Source: Clostridiales bacterium (GTDB lineage: Bacteria; Bacillota; Clostridia; Ch29). From it: a stretch of DNA of 35,291 nt. The notes under the pieces were generated by a model. The model did no database searches, was not told where the DNA came from, and saw only the letters and a list, made by a program, of their open reading frames with translations. The stretch is taken from contig JAAYEV010000157.1 in assembly GCA_012728565.1 (NCBI GenBank), positions 1 to 35,291 on the forward strand, given 5' to 3'. Of this stretch, positions 1-8,325 are shown piece by piece. A program made the position numbers and the translations under genes. Positions within the stretch are counted from its first letter, which is position 1; each line of letters opens with the position of its first letter.

Positions 1-1738
1 GGGTGGCTACCGCGGTAAGCAGCGACGACTGGAACCAACCCCTGTGCTGGTCGCTTCCCTCCAGGTACATCGTGGACGGCCATTCAAGGCCCGGCCAGGG
101 CTCCAGCACTGCAGCATGGCTGGAGCCGGAATCAAACCATACGTCCATTATATCGGTTTCCTTCCTGAAACCGCCGCCACCGCAGTCATCGCACTTTATT
201 CCCTCGGGCAGTATTTCTTCAGCACTTTTTTCAAACCATGCATTGGAGCCTTCCTTTGCAAACAGCTCTTTCACCGCGTTTATGGTATCGTCGTTTATCA
301 GGTATTTTCCGCACTTGGTGCAGTAGAATATCGGAATGGGCACTCCCCAGACTCTCTGTCTTGAAATGCACCAGTCCGCCCTGTCCCTTACCATGTTGCT
401 GATTCTTTCCTCGCCCCAGGGGGGAATCCATTTTACTTCCTTGATAGCCTTAAGGGCCTCTTCCCTAAAGCCCTCCACCGAGGCAAACCACTGCTCGGTG
501 GCCCGGAAAATTACCGGCCCCTTGCACCGCCAGCAGTGTGGGTAGGAATGCATCATGGTGGAATTGGCAAACATGGCTCCCGATTCTACCAAGTCCATAA
601 CAATTACGTCGTTTGCCTTCTCGTAGTACATTCCCTTGTACTTGCCCGCCTCTTCGGTAAAGTAACCCTTGTCGTCCACCGGGTTCAGCACCGGCAGCTT
701 GTACTGCATACCAATCACAAAGTCTTCCTCACCGTGGCCCGGTGCGGTATGGACACAGCCGGTACCCTGCTCCAGCGTGACGTGGTCCCCCAGTATTATT
801 ACCGAATCCCTGTCTATAAACGGGTGCTTGCATATAATTCCCTCGAGCTGCCGGCCGGTGAATTCGGCCAGTACCTTGTATCGGTCATAGCCCCCCAGTT
901 CCCTTACCTCGTCGGCCTTATCCTTTGCCACCACGAAGTAGGAATCACCCATCTCAACAAGGACGTATTCCAGCTCAGCGTTCAGGGCTATGGCCAGGTT
1001 GGCCGGCAGTGTCCAGGGCGTTGTGGTCCAGATTATCACGTAAACCCTGTCAAGGCTGCCGGTATGCTTTACAAACAGGCCCTTGTCATCCCTGACCGGG
1101 AAATTCACGTATATCGAATGGGTCTTGTGGTCGCTGTACTCGATCTCCGCCTCGGCCAGCGCCGTTTCACAGTCGGGGCACCAGTAAACCGGTTTCAACC
1201 CCTTGTAGATATACCCCTTTTTGGCCATCTCGCCGAATACTTCTATCTGCTTGGCTTCAAACTGCGGTGTGAGAGTCAGGTACGGGTTATCCCAGTCTCC
1301 CCGGACGCCAAGCCTTTTAAATTCCTCCCGCTGCAGGTCCACGTACTTTAGCGCGAATTCCTTGCATAGGGCGCGGAACTCGGATATCGATTTTTCATGC
1401 CTGTTTATGCCCAATTTCTTTATTGCCTGCGTTTCAATGGGAAGACCGTGTGTATCCCAGCCCGGTACATAGGGCGCATAGTATCCGTCCATGGATTTGG
1501 ATTTCACAATAATATCCTTGAGTATCTTGTTCAGGGTTTGGCCCAGGTGAATGTCGCCGTTGGCGTAGGGCGGGCCGTCATGTAGTATAAACTTCTTTTT
1601 CCCCGCATGTTTTTCAAGATTCCTTCGGTATATGTCTTCCCTTTCCCAGAATTCGATCATTTCCGGTTCCTTTGCAGGAAGATTTGCCCTCATAGGAAAG
1701 TCTGTCTTTGGCAGGTTTAACGTTTTACCATAATCCAC
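1..1738 (-). CDS. ileS: Isoleucyl-tRNA synthetase, N-terminal part (C-terminus lies outside the window)
   Basis: Own minus-strand translation from a GTG start: VDYGKTLNLPKTDFPMRANLPAKEPEMIEFWEREDIYRRNL...HDGPPYANGDIHLGQTLNKILKDIIVKSKSMDGYYAPYVPGWDTHGLPIE...PVYWCPDCETALAEAEIEY...WCISRQRVWGVPIPIFYC. Preceded by a T-box leader. Not in the ORF track because no stop lies in the window. Confidence 0.95.
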   Translation of the reverse strand, partial: MDYGKTLNLPKTDFPMRANLPAKEPEMIEFWEREDIYRRNLEKHAGKKKFILHDGPPYANGDIHLGQTLNKILKDIIVKSKSMDGYYAPYVPGWDTHGLPIETQAIKKLGINRHEKSISEFRALCKEFALKYVDLQREEFKRLGVRGDWDNPYLTLTPQFEAKQIEVFGEMAKKGYIYKGLKPVYWCPDCETALAEAEIEYSDHKTHSIYVNFPVRDDKGLFVKHTGSLDRVYVIIWTTTPWTLPANLAIALNAELEYVLVEMGDSYFVVAKDKADEVRELGGYDRYKVLAEFTGRQLEGIICKHPFIDRDSVIILGDHVTLEQGTGCVHTAPGHGEEDFVIGMQYKLPVLNPVDDKGYFTEEAGKYKGMYYEKANDVIVMDLVESGAMFANSTMMHSYPHCWRCKGPVIFRATEQWFASVEGFREEALKAIKEVKWIPPWGEERISNMVRDRADWCISRQRVWGVPIPIFYCTKCGKYLINDDTINAVKELFAKEGSNAWFEKSAEEILPEGIKCDDCGGGGFRKETDIMDVWFDSGSSHAAVLEPWPGLEWPSTMYLEGSDQHRGWFQSSLLTAVAT

Positions 1739-1783
1739 TTGCAACCACTCCAGTCATTTTTTATTTCTCCCACTCCATTCTTC

Positions 1784-2026
1784 TAAAATAAAAAATCCCT
1801 TCTTAAAAGAAAGGGACGAGAATTACCCGCGGTACCACCCTGATTGGTTGTAATACCCACTCTTACATTTACTGTAACGGGTAACCCCGGCTCGGCTTAC
1901 TAGTGCTTCAGCCTGCTGCTCCCGAGGGATTTTCACCGCCACACGCTGCCGCATCGCACCATTCCTGCGGCTCTCTGCAAGCAGTTAACGGCTACTCGTC
2001 TCGTTCATCGCATTTTTGCAGTTATT
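1784..2026 (-). promoter_or_regulatory. T-box leader of ileS (tRNA-Ile sensing transcription attenuator)
   Basis: Minus strand carries the T-box core AGGGTGGTACCGCGG (1827-1841), followed by a terminator hairpin TCCCTTTCTTTTAAGAAGGGATTTTTTATTTT (1784-1816). Candidate specifier ATC (Ile) is in GAAAATCCCTCGGGAGC (codon at 1928-1930). Confidence 0.93.
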
Positions 2027-2032
2027 TATAGC

Positions 2033-2061
2033 ATTATAATATATATCCGATTATTAGTCAA
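2033..2061 (-). promoter_or_regulatory. SigA-type promoter for the T-box/ileS transcript
   Basis: Minus strand TTGACT - 17 nt - TATAAT, a near-perfect consensus placed just upstream of the T-box stem I. Confidence 0.8.
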
Positions 2062-2067
2062 TAATTA

Positions 2068-2523
2068 CTATTCTTCCAACTGGTCGCAGAGGGTTACCAC
2101 CGCTTCCAGCTGCGCCTCCAGCAGTGTCTTAAACCTGGTCCTGAATATGTACATCTGTTTTTTGGCTTCCTGGTACTGGTTCTCTATGTCTATAATCTTC
2201 TCATTTGCCCTTTCTATTATTCGGCGCGCCTCCTCTTCCGCCTGCTTAATCATTAGGTCGCATTTTTCCTGGGCATTCTTTGTCGACTCTTCCGCTGCGG
2301 TCTGGGCCAGTACCAATGCGTTCTGCAGCGAGGCCTCCATATCGGTATAATGCTTCATCTTATCCTCAAGGATTTGTACCCTATCCTTAAGTATTGCATT
2401 CTCCCTGTAAAGGGCTTCATAGTCCTCGGTCAGCCTGTCCAGGAATTCATCCACCTCGTTTTCGTCATACCCTCTCATTTTCTTGCTAAACTTCTTGTTC
2501 TGGATTTCCAGTGGGGTAATCAT
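2068..2523 (-). CDS. divIVA: DivIVA-family septum/pole protein
   Basis: MITPLEIQNKKFSKKMRGYDENEVDEFLDRLTEDYEALYREN... typical DivIVA N-terminus plus coiled coil; SD GGAGGTGAAAACATG; conserved position between yggT and ileS. Confidence 0.95.
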   Translation of the reverse strand: MITPLEIQNKKFSKKMRGYDENEVDEFLDRLTEDYEALYRENAILKDRVQILEDKMKHYTDMEASLQNALVLAQTAAEESTKNAQEKCDLMIKQAEEEARRIIERANEKIIDIENQYQEAKKQMYIFRTRFKTLLEAQLEAVVTLCDQLEE

Positions 2524-2527
2524 GTTT

Positions 2528-2830
2528 TCACCTCCAGGGATTTGTGAGTAAATCGACTATATAATAGGCCAGGGGCTGTGCAAGAATTCTAATAGCAAGC
2601 AGCGCCAATATCGGCGAGAAATCAATCATCCCACCGCCGAAAGAGCTTCTTGCAAGAAGCCTTCTAAAGGGCGAAAGGATAGGCTCGGTAACGCTGTATA
2701 ATGCCCTTGCTATTGGACTCCCGTACCCGGGGCTTATCCACGAGAGTATTATTCTCAAAAAAATCAAAAGCTCTATTATGTTGAAAAAATACCTAAGGGA
2801 GACTCTCAACACCCAGTTTAAGTGAGCCAT
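2528..2830 (-). CDS. YggT family membrane protein
   Basis: Small two-segment membrane protein ...LLIFLRIILSWISPGYGSPIARALYSVTEPILSPFRRLL..., classic YggT; gene order sepF-yggT-divIVA. Confidence 0.93.
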   Translation of the reverse strand: MAHLNWVLRVSLRYFFNIIELLIFLRIILSWISPGYGSPIARALYSVTEPILSPFRRLLARSSFGGGMIDFSPILALLAIRILAQPLAYYIVDLLTNPWR

Positions 2831-2873
2831 TATTGACCTCCTTTTGCGTTGGTAAGATAGCGTTCCATGGGGC

Positions 2874-3305
2874 CTATTTTTGCCACTTGAATATCATTTT
2901 ATCCTTTATTTCGTCCTTCAAATGCTCCGAAATATCCACGTTACTGGGGGCCGCAATGAAAATGCCGCCGGATATTTTGTGCAAATTACCGTCCAGCCCA
3001 TACACCGCACCGCTTAAAAAGTCCAGTATGCGCTGCGCCACCTGGTTTTCCAGTTTTTCCAGGTTCACAATAACAGGTTTCCTGTTTTTTAGATTATCGC
3101 ATATTTCGGTTGCCTGGTCAAAGGCGGCGGGCTGGTAAATAACCATTTTCACCTGTGATGCGGTGCGTATGTCCAGCACCTTTCCCCTTTTACGCAAAGC
3201 CGGGTACACTTCGTCCATTTCACTTATCTCCGGCGGTCTTTCTTCCTCCGTGTTGTCCGCCAGTCCTAGGAAATTCATTATTTTCGCCCATAAACCATTT
3301 TCCAT
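2874..3305 (-). CDS. sepF: Cell division protein SepF
   Basis: Contains ...QVKMVIYQPAAFDQATEICDNLKNRKPVIVNLEKLENQVAQRILDFLSGAVYGLDGNLHKISGGIFIAAPSNVDIS..., SepF signature. Confidence 0.95.
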   Translation of the reverse strand: MENGLWAKIMNFLGLADNTEEERPPEISEMDEVYPALRKRGKVLDIRTASQVKMVIYQPAAFDQATEICDNLKNRKPVIVNLEKLENQVAQRILDFLSGAVYGLDGNLHKISGGIFIAAPSNVDISEHLKDEIKDKMIFKWQK

Positions 3306-3320
3306 GTATGACCCTCCTTG

Positions 3321-4013
3321 TTACCGGCCCCTTGGGCCAAAAATCCCTGTCCCAATCCTTACTATATTCGCTCCTTCCTCGATGGCAGTCACGTAGTCCC
3401 CCGTCATGCCCATGGACAAGTAATCCATATCCACTCCCGGGGGTTTTGCCGCCTTAATCTCTTCAAAAATTGCCTTAAGCCTTGCAAATACCGGTCTTGT
3501 TTCCTCGGGGTTATCGGTATACGGCGCGATGGTCATAAGACCTCTTATATGCACATTTCCCAGGCCCCGTGCCTGTTCCAGGAAATCATAAACCCCGCCC
3601 GGGTCCATACCGAATTTGCTCTCTTCCCCCGATACGTTTACCTGCAGCAAAACATCCGCCCTTTTGCCCGCCTGTACTGCCCTTTTGTTTATCTCCTTCG
3701 CCAGTTCGATGGTATCCACCGAGTGTATCAATGTCACCTTGTCTATAATATATTTTACCTTATTCCTTTGCAAGTGTCCTATCATATGCCATTCCAAAGG
3801 AAGGTCATTAAGTCTCTGGTACTTGTCCAGCATTTCCTGCACCCTGTTCTCTCCCACGCAGGTTATGCCCAGCGCAACTGCTTCCCTTATTCTTTCGGGG
3901 GGCAGTGTTTTGGTAACCGCCACAAGCTTTATGTCCTCCGGTTTTCTGCCCGAGACCGCCGCCGCTTTCTCTATCCTCCTTTTTACCTTCTCCAGGTTGC
4001 CTTCAATACCCAT
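3321..4013 (-). CDS. YggS/PLPBP family pyridoxal phosphate homeostasis protein
   Basis: ORF track start 4052 extended; ATG at 4013 (MGIEGNLEKVKRRIEKAA) has SD GGAGGACTGAA. Motifs KLVAVTKTLPPERI, GENRVQEMLDKY, EWHMIGHLQRNKVKYI, LSMGMTGDYVTAIEEGANIVRIGTGIFG. Confidence 0.95.
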   Translation of the reverse strand: MGIEGNLEKVKRRIEKAAAVSGRKPEDIKLVAVTKTLPPERIREAVALGITCVGENRVQEMLDKYQRLNDLPLEWHMIGHLQRNKVKYIIDKVTLIHSVDTIELAKEINKRAVQAGKRADVLLQVNVSGEESKFGMDPGGVYDFLEQARGLGNVHIRGLMTIAPYTDNPEETRPVFARLKAIFEEIKAAKPPGVDMDYLSMGMTGDYVTAIEEGANIVRIGTGIFGPRGR

Positions 4014-4014
4014 T

Positions 4015-5211
4015 TCAGTCCTCCCTTTCCTTACCAAGCACAACTTTATCATACAGCTTTATCGCCGGTGAGCTGCCCGTTTGTTCCACCACCGCACTGA
4101 TGCCGTCATGACCCTTCAGCAATACTTTTTTGGTTATGGTCTTGTCCGCATCCAGCACCTCCACCAGATACTCCCCGTCCTTCTCGGTAATGGCCGAAAG
4201 GGGCACCACAAGCCCGCTGTATTTTCCCTTTACCACTGTCATTTCAACGTTTCTGGCTTCATACAAGCCGGGGAAATAATCCTTGGCCTCGAAAAATACT
4301 ACCGGCCCCTCCTCCTGTTCAACCTTATTCCTAACCACGGCCCTCACGTTGTACGTCTGCTCTTCGGAAACCTCCAAGTACACCACCGAGCCCTTGCCCA
4401 GCCCTTCGGCAAAACCCTCGCTGAGACTGCACACGGCATACCATTCATGGTTCGCCACCACCTTCATTACCGGCTGACCGGCTTCCAGTTCACCGGTTAG
4501 GTCCACCTTTTTGGCCTTTGCCGGTGCCACTTTTGAAGGAACGACCTCTTCGAGGTTTTCCGGGTACAGCAGCTCTTCATAACCGTCCATCGTATACACC
4601 GGCACCCCGGAAAAGGGAGCAAACTCGGCTTTTATTCCCCCTTCTATTATATTGTCCAATTCCTCCTTCTGCCGCAGCAGTTCCTCCCTCTCCAACCCTG
4701 TAGTGCTTGCAGCAAGGCTAATATTTATCTCCCTGGTCAGCCTTTCTTTTTGGGAATACGCTGCGGCCAGGTTTCCCTCGTTAAGCAAAAAAGCTATATT
4801 CTCCAGTCCTTCTTTAATGGACCTTTCGATTTCCGCCGGTACGGCCCGGCTGCTATCCGCCGACTGGAGCGCCTGGAGCCTTTGATTTATTTCGTCGTGT
4901 TTTCCCGTTAACTCTTCGTTTATGGTTTCCTTTTTCATCTCAAGCAGTTTAGTTCCGACTGGTATGCGCTGGTTTTCCTTCGCTGCATATATTATGCTCC
5001 CCGAGATGGGAGCTTTTATTACCGCCTCTTTCCGCACTATCACTCCGACGGTGCTTTCGCTAATCTTGACATCGCCGTATCCTACCAGGGCCGTTTCCAC
5101 TGCATTTTCTCCCACCCCGATCACCGTTTTTGCCAATACTAAAGTCAAAACCGCCAGCATCGCCGCCCTTATGTAACCCTTGCCTTTTTTCCTTTGTCCC
5201 TGCTCTTTCAT
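4015..5211 (-). CDS. HlyD-like / efflux-adaptor-like membrane-anchored protein
   Basis: N-terminal TM (GYIRAAMLAVLTLVLAKTVIGV), lipoyl/barrel-sandwich-like region (ESTVGVIVRKEAVIKAPISGSIIYAAKENQRIPVGTKLLEM), coiled coil, C-terminal beta domain. Start MKEQGQRKKGKG preferred over the upstream MEGDS extension. Confidence 0.75.
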   Translation of the reverse strand: MKEQGQRKKGKGYIRAAMLAVLTLVLAKTVIGVGENAVETALVGYGDVKISESTVGVIVRKEAVIKAPISGSIIYAAKENQRIPVGTKLLEMKKETINEELTGKHDEINQRLQALQSADSSRAVPAEIERSIKEGLENIAFLLNEGNLAAAYSQKERLTREINISLAASTTGLEREELLRQKEELDNIIEGGIKAEFAPFSGVPVYTMDGYEELLYPENLEEVVPSKVAPAKAKKVDLTGELEAGQPVMKVVANHEWYAVCSLSEGFAEGLGKGSVVYLEVSEEQTYNVRAVVRNKVEQEEGPVVFFEAKDYFPGLYEARNVEMTVVKGKYSGLVVPLSAITEKDGEYLVEVLDADKTITKKVLLKGHDGISAVVEQTGSSPAIKLYDKVVLGKERED

Positions 5212-5332
5212 GCTGTCACCTTCCAAAACACTATATCATTATATTATTCTTCACCCTTTTCCATTCTCCTCCTGCTCCTATACGTTTTAACCGCGGCTCC
5301 CGCCTTTATAAATCGCACATATTAAACAAAAC

Positions 5333-5355
5333 AGCACACCCATAAGAGTGTGCCG
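5333..5355. terminator. Intrinsic terminator (both strands T-rich)
   Basis: gcacac-ccataaga-gtgtgc stem followed by GTTTTT on plus and GTTTTGTTT on minus; downstream of the 5416-5649 ORF on the minus strand. Confidence 0.65.
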
Positions 5356-5415
5356 TTTTTATGCATATTTAATTAAGGGCAGCCTTTTAAGCAGCTATCC
5401 GCTGCCCTGCTTACA

Positions 5416-5649
5416 CTATTCACTGCAGCTTTTGTTCATTTCAAGCAAAAGCCTGTAGCTTTCCACCAGCTGTTTCGCCATCAATACCCTGTCACCGCCG
5501 TATTCCTCAATGAGGTCGCTGAAGTCCCCGTTATTTCTGCTGCTTATCTCCCTAAGCAGCGGGTTTCTTTCAATTTTTTCAGCTATTCCGCTTAGTACAT
5601 CATTGATATCCATTGCGGGCATTTTTTTGTTTTCCGGTTCCCCCCCCAA
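5416..5649 (-). CDS. Hypothetical small protein (start uncertain: TTG at 5649 or ATG at 5622)
   Basis: MPAMDINDVLSGIAEKIERNPLLREISSRNNGDFSDLIEEYGGDRVLMAKQLVESYRLLLEMNKSCSE; followed by a terminator hairpin; no recognised family. Confidence 0.5.
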   Translation of the reverse strand: MGGEPENKKMPAMDINDVLSGIAEKIERNPLLREISSRNNGDFSDLIEEYGGDRVLMAKQLVESYRLLLEMNKSCSE

Positions 5650-5745
5650 ATCAAATACCCCCTCGCGATAACACTTATATAAATCTTATATATTAGCGGG
5701 ATAATTCCTCCTATTTCTTGCAACAAAATTAATACAATTTATGAT

Positions 5746-5774
5746 ATAAAAAGACGCCTATCTCCGGCGTCTTT
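5746..5774 (-). terminator. Intrinsic terminator downstream of tRNA-Pro
   Basis: Minus strand AAGACGCC-GGAGATA-GGCGTCTT followed by TTTATATC. Confidence 0.8.
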
Positions 5775-5786
5775 CATATATTGCCC

Positions 5787-5863
<77 letters not shown>

Positions 5864-5879
5864 ATGTTCAGCGTATACT

Positions 5880-5908
5880 AATATAACACATTTCGCGTCC
5901 CAATTCAA
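5880..5908 (-). promoter_or_regulatory. SigA-type promoter for tRNA-Pro
   Basis: Minus strand TTGAAT - 17 nt - TATATT, with the -10 ending 16 nt upstream of the mature tRNA 5' end. Confidence 0.7.
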
Positions 5909-6094
5909 CTGGTTTTTTATGCTTTGCCGTTTCAGGATGCAGTTTCACAATAAATTTTTAAAATGCCGTAATATGGTAGGAATAAACGCGTTTATGTAGA
6001 AGTAATATAAACCAGTCTTAAGGAAAGAAGCTTAGGAGATGCAAAGTTAAACGTTAACCAAATACAAAACAATAAAAATCAAAGGAGGATGGTT

Positions 6095-6943
6095 ATGGCT
6101 AAAAAGAAGAGCATACTTGATTTTTATAGGATGAAAAAGGAAGGTGAGCAGGTAGCCTGGGTGACGGCCTATGACTTCCCGATGGCATCCTTTGCGGAAC
6201 AGGCGGGCATGGACATGATACTGGTCGGGGATTCCCTCGGCATGGTGGTTTTGGGCTATAACAGCACCATCCCCGTCACCATGGAGGAATGCATATCCCA
6301 CTGCAAGGCGGTCAGAAGGGGCGCACCCAACACGTGGGTTATTGGCGACATGCCCTTCATGTCCTACCAAAAATCGGATGAACAGGCGGTGGAAAACGCC
6401 GGCCGTTTCCTGAAAGAGGCGGACATGGACTGCGTTAAGCTGGAGGGCGGCAGAAGGGTTGCCAGCCGTATCAAGGCAATAACCGATGCGGGCATGGTTG
6501 TTATGGGACACATTGGATTGACGCCGCAGAGCTCCGGCCAGTTGGGCGGTTTCAAGGCCCAGGGCAGGGACGTCAAAAGCGCCAGGGAGCTTATCAAGGA
6601 CGCCCTGGCTGTCCAGGAAGCAGGTGCCTATGCGCTGCTGTTGGAAGCTGTGCCCCCCGAACTGTCAAAATTCCTGCAGCAAAAACTGGATATTCCGGTA
6701 TATTCAATAGGGGCCGGGCCTTGTGATGGACAGCTGCTTATATGCGGCGACATGCTGGGACTTTTCCAGGCCTTTACGCCAAAGTTTGTCAAGCAGTATG
6801 CCAACGTGGCAGAGATTGAAATAAACGCTTTCAAGGAGTATATAAACGATGTAAAGACGGGTAAATTCCCCACCGACGACCATGTTTATCATATCAAGGA
6901 CAGCATGGAGGACTTCGAACGGTTGTTTAAAGAATTCGAATAG
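6095..6943 (+). CDS. panB: PanB-family 3-methyl-2-oxobutanoate hydroxymethyltransferase
   Basis: SD AAAGGAGG (6081-6088) fits ATG 6095. Motifs MILVGDSLGMVVLGYNSTIPVTMEE, AVRRGAPNTWVIGDMPFMSY, DCVKLEGG, GHIGLTPQS, ALLLEAVP, SIGAGPCDGQLLICGDMLGLF are PanB-like. Confidence 0.9.
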   Translation: MAKKKSILDFYRMKKEGEQVAWVTAYDFPMASFAEQAGMDMILVGDSLGMVVLGYNSTIPVTMEECISHCKAVRRGAPNTWVIGDMPFMSYQKSDEQAVENAGRFLKEADMDCVKLEGGRRVASRIKAITDAGMVVMGHIGLTPQSSGQLGGFKAQGRDVKSARELIKDALAVQEAGAYALLLEAVPPELSKFLQQKLDIPVYSIGAGPCDGQLLICGDMLGLFQAFTPKFVKQYANVAEIEINAFKEYINDVKTGKFPTDDHVYHIKDSMEDFERLFKEFE

Positions 6944-7018
6944 CCGAAAAGGAAAGCAGTTCGGTTAGCATTCCGAGCCGGAAGGCTTTGGATAATAATC
7001 AATAAAGGAGGGTGTTGT

Positions 7019-8281
7019 ATGTATAAGGACTGTCTATCCATCAGCCCTTGTATTATTGACGACATCAATGATTTTCTAACCGACCCCCAGAACGAGCTTA
7101 TAAGAAATGTTCTCCGTGTGGTTGAAAAATACGGTACGCCGGAGGAAATCAACGCCAAGGCCAGGGAGGCAAGACACCTTCCCAACATAATGAACCGTCT
7201 CCGGAACCAGGACTCCCCCTACGTAAAGGACCTGGAATGGCTGGTATCGGTTAGGGACAAAGGAGCCTTTGTACCCGTTTCCGAGTACAGGCAAAGGGTG
7301 CTGGGGGACGACTACAAAAAAGTATACTTCGACGAGGGCAGGGCTGTGACGCTGGAGATAAGCTCCATGCAGTTTTTCCCGTTCCTTATCGAGGAGGCAA
7401 AACAGGCCATAGACAAAAAAGAGATAATGCCGGGCAGGTACATAAGGGTACGCTGCATGAAGGAACAGGAAAACGACAACGGGGATACGCTGGCAATGGC
7501 CGCCGCAATGCAGATACTGGGCGCCAGCTACGTGGACACGCTGGATACCAAGGGCACCGACGGGTCAAACGTACACCTTAACGGCCCGGCCACCATAACC
7601 GGCTATTTCGGCGGTATCGGGCAGCCCAACGACTACCCCCTTGCATGGGTGGACGAATACCTTTATTATTACACCAATTACGGCATAGGGGAAGTGCTCA
7701 ACACCAACCCCGGCACGGTGCTGCTGGGATACATCCTGTACAAGCTGGGCATAGACATAAAGTTCAAGATTTCGGTATTCATGGGCAATGACAACCCCTA
7801 TTCGGTTTTGTGGACACTGCTTATGGGACGGATGCTTGCAAGGGAAGACGGAACCACGCCGCTTTCGGGGTTCAACCTGAGCAATTCGGTCAACAATAAA
7901 ACCATTGCCCTAAGCTCCGAGATAAGGAGCAGGCTTGGGCTGGAAAGCAACGTCAGGATTGAGCATCATATCACCGAAGCCTACAAGAGCATTGTGCGAC
8001 AACCCTACAACAGGCGCGACGAGCTTATAGAAATAGCCCGCAGTGTGCCCAATATATCCGCCAAACACGAAGGCGGTGACCCGGAAATAGAGGAAACCCT
8101 TGACCATCCCTCCGACATACTTGATTACTTCAGGCCAAAGAAAGAAGTGGAAGCCTCCGGTGATATGGACAAATTGCTTATAAACTACCTTGAAAAGCAT
8201 AACTCGCTGAACAAAACCGCCGAGGCCCTTACCCGCGCCGGCCTTGCATTCATAGGCGCGCCAAGGCTGCATCGCCGTTAA
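7019..8281 (+). CDS. Conserved-looking protein of unknown function (420 aa), second gene of the panB cassette
   Basis: Long ORF with SD AAAGGAGGGTGTTGT-ATG, 75 nt after panB, same strand. Probably an enzyme (ILGASYVDTLDTKGTDGSNVHLNGPATITGYFGGIGQPNDYPLAWVDEYLYYYTNYGIGEVLNTNPGTVLLGYILYKLGI...). I recognise no family. Confidence 0.85.
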   Translation: MYKDCLSISPCIIDDINDFLTDPQNELIRNVLRVVEKYGTPEEINAKAREARHLPNIMNRLRNQDSPYVKDLEWLVSVRDKGAFVPVSEYRQRVLGDDYKKVYFDEGRAVTLEISSMQFFPFLIEEAKQAIDKKEIMPGRYIRVRCMKEQENDNGDTLAMAAAMQILGASYVDTLDTKGTDGSNVHLNGPATITGYFGGIGQPNDYPLAWVDEYLYYYTNYGIGEVLNTNPGTVLLGYILYKLGIDIKFKISVFMGNDNPYSVLWTLLMGRMLAREDGTTPLSGFNLSNSVNNKTIALSSEIRSRLGLESNVRIEHHITEAYKSIVRQPYNRRDELIEIARSVPNISAKHEGGDPEIEETLDHPSDILDYFRPKKEVEASGDMDKLLINYLEKHNSLNKTAEALTRAGLAFIGAPRLHRR

Positions 8282-8325
8282 GGCTCAAAAGAGCTTTTTC
8301 CCTTGGCCTTAAAAAGCTAAGACGC

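Noticed and set aside
536-1351. 271-aa plus-strand ORF
   Set aside because: Lies antisense inside ileS, whose minus-strand translation has clear IleRS motifs; no SD and low-complexity shadow translation.
3318-4100. 260-aa plus-strand ORF
   Set aside because: Antisense to yggS; not supported by SD or recognisable domain.
6047-6511. 154-aa minus-strand ORF
   Set aside because: Antisense to panB; panB has a strong SD and family motifs.
7910-8272. 120-aa minus-strand ORF
   Set aside because: Antisense to the 420-aa ORF, which has the strong SD and plausible protein sequence; kept the plus-strand call.
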